From: an uncultured Clostridia bacterium
GTDB lineage: Bacteria > Bacillota > Clostridia > Christensenellales > CAG-314
Length of the DNA stretch: 34,093 nucleotides
Assembly: GCA_947601445.1 (NCBI GenBank)
Contig: CANQGD010000018.1
Span: forward strand, 1-34,093
Direction: 5' to 3'
Part shown: positions 1-7,794 of the stretch, in pieces
Layout: each line of letters begins with the position of its first letter
Position numbering within the stretch: position 1 is the stretch's first letter
Made by a program: the position numbers and the translations under genes
Notes under the pieces: generated by a model
What the model was told of the DNA's origin: nothing
Databases searched by the model: none
The model's input: the letters and a program-made list of their open reading frames with translations, nothing else

Positions 1-2
1 CA

Positions 3-680
3 TATCAAAAAATACTCGTACAATTGGCGATCGCCGTTTTAGTGGCGATATTCGTATGGGGCGATGTGTCTGTGGGGGACAAGCTAAGGATTCCGTTTAC
101 CGACTTAACGATTAAAATAGGCTTTTGGATTGTGCCTTTGGTAATATTTATCTATTTGGCATGCACCAACAGTGTAAATCTTACAGACGGTATAGACGGA
201 TTGGCGACAAGTACTACAATATGTTTTCTCGCGGGAATGATAGTATTGTTAAACGGTGAATTGAAGACGCTGGACAACATAGGCGACACGTTCGCTTACA
301 AACAAACAAAAGACATAATCGTGTTGTGCTACATTTCCTGCGGAGCGCTTGCGGCATTTTTGCTGTTCAACAGCAACGACGCCAAAATGTTTATGGGAGA
401 TACCGGTTCGTTGGCGCTCGGTGCAATGGTCGCTTGCGTGGCGATTTTTACTCGTATGAGTTTGTTCATTCCCATCGTCGGTCTGATGTTCGTAGTTTCC
501 AGCGTATCTGTGATATTGCAGGTGGTGTACTTTAAGGCGACAAAGGGAAAGCGTATTTTTCTCATGGCGCCGTTTCATCATCATTTGCAAAAAAAGAATT
601 GGAGCGAAACGCGAATTTGTGTGTTATACAGCGTAATTACCGTATGTATTACTTTATTTCTAACTTGTTTCGGAGAATAA
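3..680 (+). CDS. mraY: Phospho-N-acetylmuramoyl-pentapeptide transferase (MraY), 5' end missing
   Basis: MraY is the integral membrane enzyme that moves phospho-MurNAc-pentapeptide from UDP to undecaprenyl phosphate, making lipid I. The window starts inside the gene; the reading frame is open from base 3, so the true start lies upstream and about 225 residues remain of a protein usually near 320-360. Family motifs are present: NLTDGIDGLA, with its two catalytic-site aspartates, the FMGDTGSLALG motif, and PFHHHLQ near the C-terminus. Hydrophobic membrane segments alternate with these loops. The TTG at 24 is an internal codon, not the start. murD begins one base after the stop codon, so the two genes are co-transcribed. 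Confidence 0.95.
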   Translation, partial: YQKILVQLAIAVLVAIFVWGDVSVGDKLRIPFTDLTIKIGFWIVPLVIFIYLACTNSVNLTDGIDGLATSTTICFLAGMIVLLNGELKTLDNIGDTFAYKQTKDIIVLCYISCGALAAFLLFNSNDAKMFMGDTGSLALGAMVACVAIFTRMSLFIPIVGLMFVVSSVSVILQVVYFKATKGKRIFLMAPFHHHLQKKNWSETRICVLYSVITVCITLFLTCFGE

Positions 681-681
681 T

Positions 682-1974
682 ATGTCAGACATAGTAATTT
701 ACGGAAGCGGAAAAACAGGACAAAGTTTAATGAAAATGTTACAAAAATTAAATAAAACCGCCGTATTTTTCGATGATTGCAACGGTTTCGAAAATCATGG
801 GAATTTTAGTAAAAACAGTTTGGTATTGATGAGTCCGGGAATTTCACCGCACGCTTCGGGTTACCGTACGGCTCAAAAGTCGGGCGCGAAAATTGTGGGG
901 GAGTTGGAATTTTGTTTTCCGTACTGTCGAGGGAAGTGCATATCGGTTACGGGAACCAACGGAAAAACAACCGTCTGTGAAATGATACATAAAATTTTGT
1001 CCGACTGTCAAATGCCCAATCGGTTGTTGGGAAACGGCGGCGTACCTTTTTCTTCACAAGTTTTGGAAACAAGCACAAATGAAATTACGGTTTTGGAGAG
1101 TTCGAGTTTTCAGTTATATCGTTGCGAAAATTTTGCTCCGTACGTAAGCGTCTTGACAAATTTGGCTCCCGATCATATTGATTGGCACGGAAATTTCGAC
1201 GAGTATTGCAATGCAAAAAAGAACAATTTCGTTCATCAAACGCAGGGCTATGCTATATTCAATTTGGACGATGAACGCTCCGTAAAATTATCAAAGGACA
1301 GCCGCGTGGAAAATTTGTTTTTCTCTGTTTGCAACGAAACGGCAAACTGCTATTGGCAAAACGGCAATGTTATATTGCAATCGAAGGACAAAAATTTACG
1401 TTTACACGCGCCCGATTTTGCCGGTTTTGCCCGTCACAACCTTTCCAATGCTCTTGCCGCCGTTCTCGCTTGCGCATGCGTGGGCGCTCCCGCAGAAAAA
1501 GCGGTAGCGGCGTTGAGCGAGTTTCAGTTGTTGCCGCATAGATTGCAACAGGTGGATTGTTTCGACGGTGTTGAATTTGTAAACGACAGCAAGGCAACCA
1601 ATGTGCATGCAACTGTGAGCGCAATATCCGGCTACACTCAAAATCTGGCGTTGATATTGGGCGGATCGGACAAAATGGAAAGCTATGACGCAATATTTAC
1701 CAATATTAAACCGAATACGAAAACAGTCGTAGCTGTCGGTCAGACGGCAAAAAAAATTTCCGATTGCGGGGCAAAGCACGGTTGCGAAGTAGTAATAGCC
1801 GAAGATTTCAAACAGGCGGTCAAATACTGTTTTCATTTGTTGAAACCTATCGGCGGAGTCGTTTTAATGTCCAACGCATGTGCGAGTTTTGATAGCTTTC
1901 ACAGTTTCGAGGAGAGAGGAGAATATTTTGTAAAAGCGGTTGAGGAAATCAAACTTGAAAATAAGACAAATTGA
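682..1974 (+). CDS. murD: UDP-N-acetylmuramoylalanine--D-glutamate ligase
   Basis: Cytoplasmic Mur ligase that adds D-glutamate to UDP-MurNAc-L-Ala using ATP. 430 residues, close to the usual 440-450. The N-terminus (IYGSGKTGQS) is the Rossmann-like UDP-binding domain; the ATP-binding P-loop TGTNGKTT lies at about residues 90-97; HRLQ and the VNDSKATN stretch mark the central and C-terminal domain boundary. Start ATG at 682 has a CGGAG Shine-Dalgarno at 671-675, inside the end of mraY. The 3' end overlaps the start of ftsW by about 20 bases, indicating translational coupling within the dcw operon. Confidence 0.96.
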   Translation: MSDIVIYGSGKTGQSLMKMLQKLNKTAVFFDDCNGFENHGNFSKNSLVLMSPGISPHASGYRTAQKSGAKIVGELEFCFPYCRGKCISVTGTNGKTTVCEMIHKILSDCQMPNRLLGNGGVPFSSQVLETSTNEITVLESSSFQLYRCENFAPYVSVLTNLAPDHIDWHGNFDEYCNAKKNNFVHQTQGYAIFNLDDERSVKLSKDSRVENLFFSVCNETANCYWQNGNVILQSKDKNLRLHAPDFAGFARHNLSNALAAVLACACVGAPAEKAVAALSEFQLLPHRLQQVDCFDGVEFVNDSKATNVHATVSAISGYTQNLALILGGSDKMESYDAIFTNIKPNTKTVVAVGQTAKKISDCGAKHGCEVVIAEDFKQAVKYCFHLLKPIGGVVLMSNACASFDSFHSFEERGEYFVKAVEEIKLENKTN

Positions 1975-3070
1975 TTACATATTACTGAGCACAGTGCTGC
2001 TGCTTGTCGGAATAGGCTTATTATTTGTTTACAGCGCAAGCAGTTATTCCGCAGAACTAAGTTACGGCAATAAATATTTTTTCCTTTCCAAACAGGCAAT
2101 AGGCGCTGTTGTGGGATTGATTGCCATGATCGTCGCCATTCAAATCAACGTCGATTTTATCAAAAAACTGTGGATTGTCGGCGTCGTTATTTCCGTCATA
2201 CTGTTGGTTTTGGTATTTGTACCGGGTATAAGTATAGAAAACTACGGTGCGCGCAGGTGGATTGGCGTAGGCGGCTTTTCTATGCAGCCGTCGGAAATAG
2301 CCAAATTTGCATTTGTTCTGTTTTGTGCCGTGTATATGTCGCAACGAGATATGTCCAAGCTTGGTTGGTGCGTGATTCCGATAGGCGTCGGAATGTTATT
2401 TTGCGGTCTGATAATAGCCGAGCCCAATATGTCTATTACGATGTGTATGGCGATGTTGATGATAATTATGCTGTTTTTAGGCGGGATGAAATGGAAATAC
2501 TTTTTGCTTATGCTTGTTCCCATAGCCGTCGCCGTTCCGCTTTTGATAATCGTTGAACCGTATAGGTTGCAACGGCTGTTGGCATTTATAAATCCGTGGG
2601 CGTCTCCTAAGGATGAGGGTTACCAACTTATTCAATCATTGTATGCATTGGGCAGCGGCGGTTGGTTTGGCGTCGGGCTTTTTAACAGCCGACAAAAATA
2701 CCGTTTTTTACCATTTGCGGAAAGCGATTTTATTTTTTCCGTTATCGGAGAAGAAACGGGACTTGTGGGCTGTATTTTGATATTCACGCTTTATGCGGTG
2801 ATAATTTTGCGAGGCGTGCGTATAGCGGTCAATTGCAGAGATAAATTCGGATGCTATTTGGCAAGCGGTATATCGGCGGTTGTCGCCGTGCAATCTTTGT
2901 TGAATTTTGCCGTCGTAACGGGCAGCATTCCGCCAACGGGATTGCCGTTGCCATTCGTCAGTTACGGCGGTACGTCTTTGGTTGTCTTTATGACGGCTAT
3001 CGGAGTTTTGCTCAATCTGTCCGCTCGAATCTACGATAACGGTTTAGGAGGAAAATTGTGGCATACTTGA
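1955..3070 (+). CDS. ftsW: SEDS-family peptidoglycan glycosyltransferase FtsW/SpoVE
   Basis: Polytopic membrane protein of the SEDS family, which polymerises glycan strands from lipid II with a partner class B PBP at the division site. About ten hydrophobic segments can be read. Diagnostic motifs: MQPSEIAKFAFVLF, FLPFAESDFIFSVIGEETG (with the conserved loop aspartate) and GLPLPFVSYGGTSL. I prefer the TTG at 1955 because GAGG at 1942-1945 sits 9 bases upstream; an in-frame TTG at 1940 has no SD at suitable distance. The gene overlaps murD upstream and murA downstream. It could be the sporulation paralogue SpoVE; sequence alone does not separate FtsW from SpoVE. murG, which normally follows, is absent. 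Confidence 0.93.
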   Translation: MKIRQIDYILLSTVLLLVGIGLLFVYSASSYSAELSYGNKYFFLSKQAIGAVVGLIAMIVAIQINVDFIKKLWIVGVVISVILLVLVFVPGISIENYGARRWIGVGGFSMQPSEIAKFAFVLFCAVYMSQRDMSKLGWCVIPIGVGMLFCGLIIAEPNMSITMCMAMLMIIMLFLGGMKWKYFLLMLVPIAVAVPLLIIVEPYRLQRLLAFINPWASPKDEGYQLIQSLYALGSGGWFGVGLFNSRQKYRFLPFAESDFIFSVIGEETGLVGCILIFTLYAVIILRGVRIAVNCRDKFGCYLASGISAVVAVQSLLNFAVVTGSIPPTGLPLPFVSYGGTSLVVFMTAIGVLLNLSARIYDNGLGGKLWHT

Positions 3071-4296
3071 TTAACGGCGGTAAGAGATTGAAAGGAGAAA
3101 TTGCTGTTTACGGAGCAAAAAACTGCGCTTTGGCATTGCTCGGAGCCTCGGTATTGACAAACGACGATATTGTATTACATAACTGTCCGGATATTTCCGA
3201 TGTATCCAATATGATTCTTTTATTGCAGATGATGGGCATGACGGTACGTCGAATCGGAGACACGGTAACGGTAAGCGGCACACTTACAAGTACATGCGCT
3301 CCCAAGTCGGTAGCAACTCTTTTGCGCGGTTCTGCACTTATTTTGGGGAGCACCGTGGCAAAATATCATCAAATTGCCTTGCCGTTGCCGGGAGGCTGCG
3401 CAATAGGCGCGCGACCGATGGATATTCATTTGAGCGGACTGAAAGCTTTGGGCGTCGAAGTATTGGACGCGGGAGAAATGGTTAGTTGCAAGGGGGTTCC
3501 CGTCGGCGCCGAATATAAATTGCGCTTTGCAAGCGTAGGCGCCACGGAGAATTTGTTATGCGCGTGCGTACTTGCCAAAGGGGAGAGTATTCTTTCGAAC
3601 TGTGCTACCGAACCCGAAGTTGTGGCTCTCGAACAAATGTTGGTTCAAATGGGCGCAAAAATCGAGGGAATAGGCAGCCCGATATTGAAAATTGTCGGAG
3701 TTGACAGGTTGCACGGTGCGGAATTTACAGTTATACCGGATAGAATCGTGGCAGCGACATATCTTGCCGCCGCTGCCGCAACATTGGGAGAAATCGCCGT
3801 AACGAATTGCTGTCCGCAACATTTTGCCGCCTTTTCCGAGCTGCTCTGTTCACGGTTTTCCGTTCGGATTTTTTCAGATACGGTATGTATAAATGCAGTA
3901 AAAAATCCCGACGGATACGGAACGATAACCACTGCGCCGTACCCTTTGTTTCCCACCGATATGCAGTCGATTGTGTTAAGTCTTGCCGCATGTTCCGACG
4001 GGAAAACCGTTATTTGCGAAAATCTTTTCGAAAATCGGCTCGAACATAATGCACTTCAACTTAGTAAAATGGGCGCGCAGGTCACGGTGAAGGATAACAT
4101 CGCAACTGTTTTCGGTAGAAAATTATATTCTGCATCTGTATGTGCCGCCGATTTACGCGGCGGTGCGGGTTTGATTATAGCAGCTCTTGCCGCGGAGGGA
4201 CAGAGCGTTGTGGACGGTGTAGAACATATCAACAGAGGGTATGTGGATTTTGCCGGAATGTTGGATTCGATTGGGGCGGAAATAACGGTGGTTTGA
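3058..4296 (+). CDS. murA: UDP-N-acetylglucosamine 1-carboxyvinyltransferase
   Basis: Cytosolic enzyme of the first committed peptidoglycan step, transferring enolpyruvate from PEP to UDP-GlcNAc; target of fosfomycin. 412 residues, normal for the family. The KN pair at residues 21-22 and the catalytic loop PGGCAIGARP with Cys at residue 114 are present, as is YPLFPTDMQS further on. Cys rather than Asp at the loop predicts the fosfomycin-sensitive type. The GTG start at 3058 has AGGAGG at 3046-3051, six bases upstream, and lies within the last 13 bases of ftsW. In related genomes murG and often murB stand between ftsW and murA; here they do not. Confidence 0.96.
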   Translation: MAYLINGGKRLKGEIAVYGAKNCALALLGASVLTNDDIVLHNCPDISDVSNMILLLQMMGMTVRRIGDTVTVSGTLTSTCAPKSVATLLRGSALILGSTVAKYHQIALPLPGGCAIGARPMDIHLSGLKALGVEVLDAGEMVSCKGVPVGAEYKLRFASVGATENLLCACVLAKGESILSNCATEPEVVALEQMLVQMGAKIEGIGSPILKIVGVDRLHGAEFTVIPDRIVAATYLAAAAATLGEIAVTNCCPQHFAAFSELLCSRFSVRIFSDTVCINAVKNPDGYGTITTAPYPLFPTDMQSIVLSLAACSDGKTVICENLFENRLEHNALQLSKMGAQVTVKDNIATVFGRKLYSASVCAADLRGGAGLIIAALAAEGQSVVDGVEHINRGYVDFAGMLDSIGAEITVV

Positions 4297-4323
4297 GAGA
4301 AAGCGAAAACGTTTTCTCTCAAA
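4292..4323. terminator. 11-bp inverted repeat at the end of murA, possible weak terminator
   Basis: TTTGAGAGAAA (4292-4302) pairs perfectly with TTTCTCTCAAA (4313-4323), with a 10-base loop, and the murA stop codon sits in the left arm. There is no T-run after the right arm, so intrinsic termination would be weak. The inner part, CGAAAACGTTTTCT at 4304-4317, also resembles a CcpA/LacI-type operator, with one mismatch to the cre consensus as I remember it. Whether it acts as RNA hairpin or operator cannot be told from sequence. Confidence 0.4.
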
Positions 4324-4403
4324 AGCTACAACGCGTTACGGAAATGCGCTTTTCGTATCGGCAAAATAAAATAGTCTTTCTTATTTTTAATCTGTTTTTT
4401 TCA

Positions 4404-4432
4404 TTGACTATCAAGCATTTTAGTTGTATAAT
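4404..4432 (+). promoter_or_regulatory. Sigma-A promoter for divIB-ftsA-ftsZ
   Basis: TTGACT at 4404-4409 and TATAAT at 4427-4432 are separated by exactly 17 bases. The start point would be near 4439, giving a leader of about 55 bases before the GTG of divIB. This makes divIB-ftsA-ftsZ at least partly independent of the upstream mur genes. Confidence 0.85.
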
Positions 4433-4493
4433 TTAATTAATATAAGTGGCAGTATGCTGTCATTGGCGACATTTTGCACCAAGGGAGTTACAA

Positions 4494-5288
4494 GTGAAGA
4501 GCAAAAAACTTCTTATATCGCTATTGGCCGTTGCAATGGTGGTAGTAGTAATCGTGGTATTGGCAGCCGTTCTTACGGTGAAGAACGTTTATATCGTTTA
4601 TCACGGTTTTGACGGCACGGAAATCGGATTGCCGGATGAGGGTATTGCAGAAAATGAAGTTTCTTCCGCCTATAAAGGCAAAAGCATAGTTTTTTTGTCC
4701 AAAACACGTGTAATGGAAGAAATGAACGAAAAGTACAACGAATGGCATGCCTTTGCAATTGTCAAGCAGTTTCCCAATGTCGTTGAAATACATGTTGTGG
4801 GACGCGTTGCTGTTGCAAAATTCAGCGCGGGCGGCAATATTGTTTACGTCGATTCTTTCGGGTATCCTGCTTCTGCCCCGGCTGACGGAGATGTAATAGA
4901 TATTTCATCCGCTTTTTCGGGACAAAGTCTTGATATAAAAAGCAATACTCCCGCTTTGCCATTTCAATTTCAAAGCGAAATCAGCAACACACGTCTCGGT
5001 TACACGTTGCAATCGATACTTGCCACGTGGCAATGTATGGTGGAAATTTCGGATATGCAACAGGTGTTGGGAACAGGCGGTAACGTGTTTACGTTCAACG
5101 AAAGCGGCGATTTGGTAATTTCTCCCAAAACAGGAGGACGTATAGTCGTGCAAAGTCCCGAAACGGATTTAAGCGCTCGACTTATTAAAGCGTACGGAGT
5201 TTATTACAATAAACAAGTAAATTTGCAAAACGACGACTACACAATAACGGTTCACAAAAACGGGAAAATTACGACTCCGTCCAAATAG
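4494..5288 (+). CDS. divIB: Cell division protein DivIB/FtsQ
   Basis: Bitopic division protein of the FtsQ/DivIB family, which works with FtsL/DivIC and FtsB in the divisome. 264 residues: a short basic N-terminus (KSKK), one long hydrophobic membrane helix (about residues 6-28), then an extracytoplasmic part starting with a POTRA-like region (KNVYIVYHGF onward). Start chosen at GTG 4494 because GGGAG at 4483-4487 lies six bases upstream; an in-frame GTG at 4446 lacks an SD and would add an unlikely Cys/Trp/His-rich tail. The family assignment rests on topology, the position before ftsA-ftsZ and weak POTRA resemblance, as DivIB sequences are poorly conserved. Confidence 0.78.
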   Translation: MKSKKLLISLLAVAMVVVVIVVLAAVLTVKNVYIVYHGFDGTEIGLPDEGIAENEVSSAYKGKSIVFLSKTRVMEEMNEKYNEWHAFAIVKQFPNVVEIHVVGRVAVAKFSAGGNIVYVDSFGYPASAPADGDVIDISSAFSGQSLDIKSNTPALPFQFQSEISNTRLGYTLQSILATWQCMVEISDMQQVLGTGGNVFTFNESGDLVISPKTGGRIVVQSPETDLSARLIKAYGVYYNKQVNLQNDDYTITVHKNGKITTPSK

Positions 5289-5315
5289 AAGCGAAAGGAT
5301 ACAGCAGAGGAAGAT

Positions 5316-6479
5316 ATGAAAAATAATTTTGTGGCGATTTTGGATTTCGGTTCAAGTAAAATCACATGTATGGCGGCGAGCAAAGTCTCCGACAGCGGCG
5401 AATTCGTTATCAAAGCAGTGGGACAGGCGACATACAACGGATTTAACGATACGGCTTGGTACGAACCTAATTTGTTGGATAACGTGGTAAATCAGGCAAT
5501 CGATCAGGTAGAAAATAAAATCAAAAGCAACATCAAAGAAATTTATGTCGGCGTTCCGGGCGCATTCTGCGCTACCGTAACGGGAGAAGCTTCCACAACG
5601 TTTCATTCCAAAAAGAAAATCGACGCTGACGACGTTGCGGAGATAATACGCAAAGCGGATATTTACAATCCGTCCGACGAATACGCCCCTCTATCGGGCA
5701 GACCGGTTTTCTACTTGGTTGACGGCATTATTCGTACGGAGGACGCCGTGGGAACAATCGGAAACAAACTTACGGGATTGGTCTCTTTTTCCTTTATGAA
5801 AAAGTATTTTCGCAACAGCGTCGCTCCGATTTTGTCAAGCAGAGGAATTTCACGCGTTCACTACGTAAACTGTTGCGAAACGCAAGCGTGTTACATATCG
5901 AAATCGATGTTAAGGAGCGACTATTCTATTATCATCGATGTCGGTCACATCACAACAAATGTTATGCTTTGCGGCGGAAACGGTCTGCTGTTTCAACGTA
6001 CTTTTGCCCTCGGTTCCGGATATTTGGCGGGCGACCTTTGTCAGGTGCTTGGATGTGATTTTGCGTTTGCAACCAACATTTTGGAAAAAGTCAATCTGAA
6101 TCTCGAAGTCAGGTCGGGAGACGCATACACGATAAACGGTCGTATGGTAGACGCCATGCAAACCAATGAAGTAATCAAAGCGCGTATCGCTCAAATAGCG
6201 GAATATGTCATGCGTAGCTTTTCCGCCTGTGACAAGGTAATTCCTGCCGATACCTCCGTCATACTGACAGGTGGCGGCTTGGCATATCTCAGAGGCGGTC
6301 CTGATCAGCTTGCGCAATCGCTTCAAAAACCGATAAAAATGTACCGAAGCGTCAATCCGCAAACCAACCGCAATGAATATACTTCCTGCTACGGTTTGAT
6401 TTATGAAGCAATACGTGCAAGCGGAAACAAAATCGGTCTTATTTCATTTTTCAGAAATTTACGCAAAGGAGATAACTAA
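5316..6479 (+). CDS. ftsA: Divergent FtsA-like actin-fold division protein
   Basis: FtsA tethers FtsZ filaments to the membrane. 387 residues, slightly short. The actin-fold phosphate-1 motif (AILDFGSSKIT, residues 8-17) and adenosine motif (VILTGGGLAYLRG, from about 315) are recognisable, and the C-terminus (NKIGLISFFRNLRKG) looks like the amphipathic membrane-targeting helix. The phosphate-2 motif, normally DxGGGTTD-like, reads DVGHITTN at 208-215, so Gly and the acidic residue are replaced. ATG at 5316 has GAGGAAG upstream. The stop overlaps the ftsZ start by one base (TAATG). The position makes FtsA the clear call, but nucleotide binding or hydrolysis may be altered. Confidence 0.85.
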   Translation: MKNNFVAILDFGSSKITCMAASKVSDSGEFVIKAVGQATYNGFNDTAWYEPNLLDNVVNQAIDQVENKIKSNIKEIYVGVPGAFCATVTGEASTTFHSKKKIDADDVAEIIRKADIYNPSDEYAPLSGRPVFYLVDGIIRTEDAVGTIGNKLTGLVSFSFMKKYFRNSVAPILSSRGISRVHYVNCCETQACYISKSMLRSDYSIIIDVGHITTNVMLCGGNGLLFQRTFALGSGYLAGDLCQVLGCDFAFATNILEKVNLNLEVRSGDAYTINGRMVDAMQTNEVIKARIAQIAEYVMRSFSACDKVIPADTSVILTGGGLAYLRGGPDQLAQSLQKPIKMYRSVNPQTNRNEYTSCYGLIYEAIRASGNKIGLISFFRNLRKGDN

Positions 6480-7681
6480 TGGATAACAACAGTAACGGCG
6501 GAATCGCCAGAATTTTGATAGTAGGCGTAGGCGGCGGCGGTGGCAACGCTGTCAACAGTATGATGAAAGCGGGCATCCGCAATGTGGAATATCTTGCGCT
6601 CAACACCGATCAACAGGCACTTTCCAAGCTGTCGGCTAAAAAGATGCCCATCGGAGAAAAGTTGACCAAGGGTTTAGGCGCCGGTGCAAATCCCGAAGTG
6701 GGCAAAGCTGCTGCTCTTGAAAGCAAAGAAGCCATTCAGAATGCGTTGCAGGGCGTAGACCTTTTGTTTATCGCCGCAGGAATGGGCGGCGGTACAGGTA
6801 CGGGCGCTGCTCCGGTTGTTGCGCAAATAGCCAAGGAATTGGAAATTTTGACTATTGCCGTTGTGACAAAGCCGTTTAACTTTGAAGGCGTAAGACGTAT
6901 GAAAAACGCCGAATTGGGTATTGAAAATCTCAAAGGCAATGTTGACTCGCTTGTGATTGTTCAAAATGAAAAACTCAATCGCGATAAAAATTTCTCCATT
7001 ATGGACGCCTTTGCAAAAGCAGACGAGATTTTGTTGCAGGGTATACGCGGAATTACGGATATTGTGTTGCAAGACGGCAGAATCAACCTCGATCTCGCGG
7101 ATATAAAATGTGTAATGCGCAACAGCGGCATGGCTCATATGGGAGTAGGAGAAGGCAAAGGTAAAAACAAGACGATAGACGCAATTCGCAAGGCAGTGTA
7201 TTCGCCCCTTTTGGAAACGACAATTCAGGGCGCGGCAAGTTTGATCGTCAATTTCCGCGGCGGCGAAGATTTGTCTTTGGACGAAGTTACTACGGGCGTC
7301 GATCTTGTTCGCCAAGTAATTTCTCCCGACGCAAACGTGTTGTTCGGTTGGGCATTTGACGAAAATATGAAAGATGAAGTGCAAGTCACTTTGATTGCTA
7401 CGGGCTTTTCCGGAAAAAGCGACGGCAGAGCGGCTTTTTTCAGCAGTGAGGCTGCCACGCACGTTGCGGCAACCAATATTCAACGCACCAATGCGGTAAA
7501 CCAACCCGTAACTAACGGTAATCCTCTCGGCACATCGGAACCTATTCGTGATACTGCTCCGCAGAGTGTGCCGTTTGCACAGCAGCAACCTAACGAGCAA
7601 CCGTCTGCCTCAATTTCGGGTAATGTCGCGGTGGACGGAGACCCCTCGATTCCTCCGTTTTTACGTAAAATGAAGGGTTAA
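6479..7681 (+). CDS. ftsZ: Cell division GTPase FtsZ
   Basis: Tubulin homologue that polymerises into the cytokinetic Z-ring and recruits the divisome. 400 residues. GTP-binding G-box GGGTGTG at residues 103-109, N-terminal GVGGGGGNAVN, and the catalytic T7 loop NLDLADIK at about 203-210 are intact. A variable Gln/Asn/Pro-rich linker (about 320-385) ends in the conserved C-terminal peptide IPPFLRKMKG, which binds FtsA and other partners. Start ATG 6479 overlaps the ftsA stop, with AAAGGAG at 6465-6471. A strong terminator follows, so ftsZ ends the division operon. Confidence 0.98.
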   Translation: MDNNSNGGIARILIVGVGGGGGNAVNSMMKAGIRNVEYLALNTDQQALSKLSAKKMPIGEKLTKGLGAGANPEVGKAAALESKEAIQNALQGVDLLFIAAGMGGGTGTGAAPVVAQIAKELEILTIAVVTKPFNFEGVRRMKNAELGIENLKGNVDSLVIVQNEKLNRDKNFSIMDAFAKADEILLQGIRGITDIVLQDGRINLDLADIKCVMRNSGMAHMGVGEGKGKNKTIDAIRKAVYSPLLETTIQGAASLIVNFRGGEDLSLDEVTTGVDLVRQVISPDANVLFGWAFDENMKDEVQVTLIATGFSGKSDGRAAFFSSEAATHVAATNIQRTNAVNQPVTNGNPLGTSEPIRDTAPQSVPFAQQQPNEQPSASISGNVAVDGDPSIPPFLRKMKG

Positions 7682-7694
7682 TGACAGATTATTC

Positions 7695-7731
7695 AAAGAA
7701 GTTTGCGTTTTCGTCGCGAACTTCTTTTTTT
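7695..7731 (+). terminator. Intrinsic terminator after ftsZ
   Basis: Arms 7695-7707 and 7715-7727 form a 13-bp stem with one G-U pair and a 7-base loop (TTTTCGT), running into a T-tract at 7725-7731. It ends the divIB-ftsA-ftsZ unit. Confidence 0.9.
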
Positions 7732-7757
7732 GTTGTCGCCGCATATTGCGGTTATAT

Positions 7758-7786
7758 TTGACAAAAATAATGTGTTGGGATACAAT
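7758..7786 (+). promoter_or_regulatory. Sigma-A promoter directly in front of the flippase-like gene
   Basis: TTGACA at 7758-7763, 17-base spacer, TACAAT at 7781-7786. The predicted start point (7792-7795) coincides with the ATG at 7795, so the transcript would have no or almost no 5' leader. Confidence 0.85.
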
Positions 7787-7794
7787 ATTGTCTG

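Noticed and set aside
4446-4493. GTG 4446 as the divIB start
   Set aside because: No SD, an implausible extra N-terminus, and a good SD in front of GTG 4494.
6674-7600. Long open frame (308 codons) antisense to ftsZ
   Set aside because: It is opposite strongly conserved FtsZ coding sequence, has no SD or promoter and the translation resembles nothing; an effect of codon bias.
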